A stretch of DNA of 64,000 bases, taken from contig CP154955.1 of NCBI GenBank assembly GCA_039621445.1, positions 20,573,823-20,637,822 on the forward strand, read 5' to 3'. How positions within the stretch are numbered: the first letter of the stretch is position 1; every line of letters starts with the position of its first letter. Of the stretch, positions 63,501-64,000 are shown piece after piece. Made by a program: the position numbers and the translations under genes. The notes beneath the pieces are model-generated. The model made no database searches, was not told the DNA's origin, and saw only the letters and a program-made list of their open reading frames with translations. The DNA is from Euglena gracilis (Eukaryota > Euglenida > Euglenophyceae > Euglenales).

Positions 63501-64000
63501 TATGCCGTCTGCTGCATTTGCACGTGTGCACAAGGGTTCGATATAAGCAGGTGGCCCGGCTTCAGGTGTGGTGTCCACCCCGACCCCCCCCCCCCCTTGA
63601 GGGGGAGGTGCAGACCGCCTCCACCTGTCAAGGCTGACCGACCCCGGGGAGGGGGGACACCCCCCCAAATGGTCAAAAATTTTCCCTCAGCCGCTTGGCG
63701 TCTAATTTTTTGGCAATTTTGACAAAATTTTGCCCCCAAAAGTGCCGAGGTGACATTTTGGTGGATTTTTCTTGGGGGTCCAGTTTTTTAGAATTTCCGA
63801 AAAATGGTTCACTTTTTTTTTTTGGCCATGCCACCCTTTAGGTCGGGGGTGTCCCAAGGGTTTGATATAAGGAGGGCGTACATGGTTTAGGTGGGGGGGT
63901 GTCCCCCCCCCTCCTGGCCTGCAGGGGGGGTCCAGACCCCCCCCCCCCACCTGCCAGGGAGGCACCCTCGGGGGGTACCTGGGACCCCCCCAAAAAGGGT
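63501..64000. other. Spacer, element end
   Basis: Paired GGGTTCGATATAAGCAGG (63534) and GGGTTTGATATAAGGAGG (63858) words with C and G runs mark boundary-type repeats, also seen at 20870. No gene seen. Confidence 0.4.

Overview
The window is eukaryotic nuclear DNA from an intron-rich, repeat-rich protist, probably an alga or another flagellated single-celled eukaryote. The evidence is short GC-rich coding exons (strong G/C at third codon positions) separated by long AT-rich or homopolymer-rich introns with GT...AG borders. There are no bacterial-style operons, rRNA genes or CRISPR arrays. Hundreds of runs of 7 to 22 G or C are scattered through it. I cannot name the lineage; a chromerid, a dinoflagellate or another alveolate or alga are all possible. 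Most long open frames are chance readings of simple repeats, so genes were built by joining exons whose splice sites and reading phases agree.

Layout. (1) 0.9-1.2 kb: PHD-finger-like coding remnant on the minus strand. (2) 2.9-4.1 kb: a terminal-inverted-repeat element made of CGGCCGAC palindromes. (3) 5.95-17.23 kb, plus strand: gene A, 13 phase-compatible exons ending at a TGA, tentatively a CFAP221-like motile-cilium protein; its last intron holds a 1.4-kb TCATGCC minisatellite. (4) 18.75-27.13 kb, plus: gene B, a long coiled-coil protein, then a low-complexity Ala/Pro/Gly segment and a terminal exon ending at TAG. (5) 27-35 kb: mobile-element-rich spacer, including a 2.7-kb element at 31.1-33.9 kb. 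(6) 35.4-38.1 kb, plus: gene C, exons of a Pro/Ser-rich protein. (7) 38.8-46.2 kb, plus: gene D, with a split double-stranded-RNA-binding motif, a possible RRM-like segment and a Z-alpha winged-helix domain (Z-DNA/Z-RNA binding) - the most interesting biology here. (8) 46-56 kb: repeats and isolated coding-like pieces. (9) 56.1-60.2 kb: partial plus-strand exons (gene E) and other coding-like fragments. (10) 61-64 kb: further coding-like exons and repeats.

Transposable elements dominate the rest. At least four families of short non-autonomous elements with terminal inverted repeats are visible. One has 8-bp target duplications and CAGG...TTAAG ends (hAT-like); one is bounded by TACCTCCCC...GGGGAGGTA; others are bounded by CTTAGGCGGYGCGAATTG or by CAGACRTTCATTTAGTG. 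Nearly all carry a G or C homopolymer just inside the terminal repeat, and many carry a small GGCGC-nAAn-GCGCC hairpin. At least one intron coincides with such an element.

Limits: the exon borders are my manual reading without transcripts or searches; the N-terminal ends of genes A, B and C were not found.
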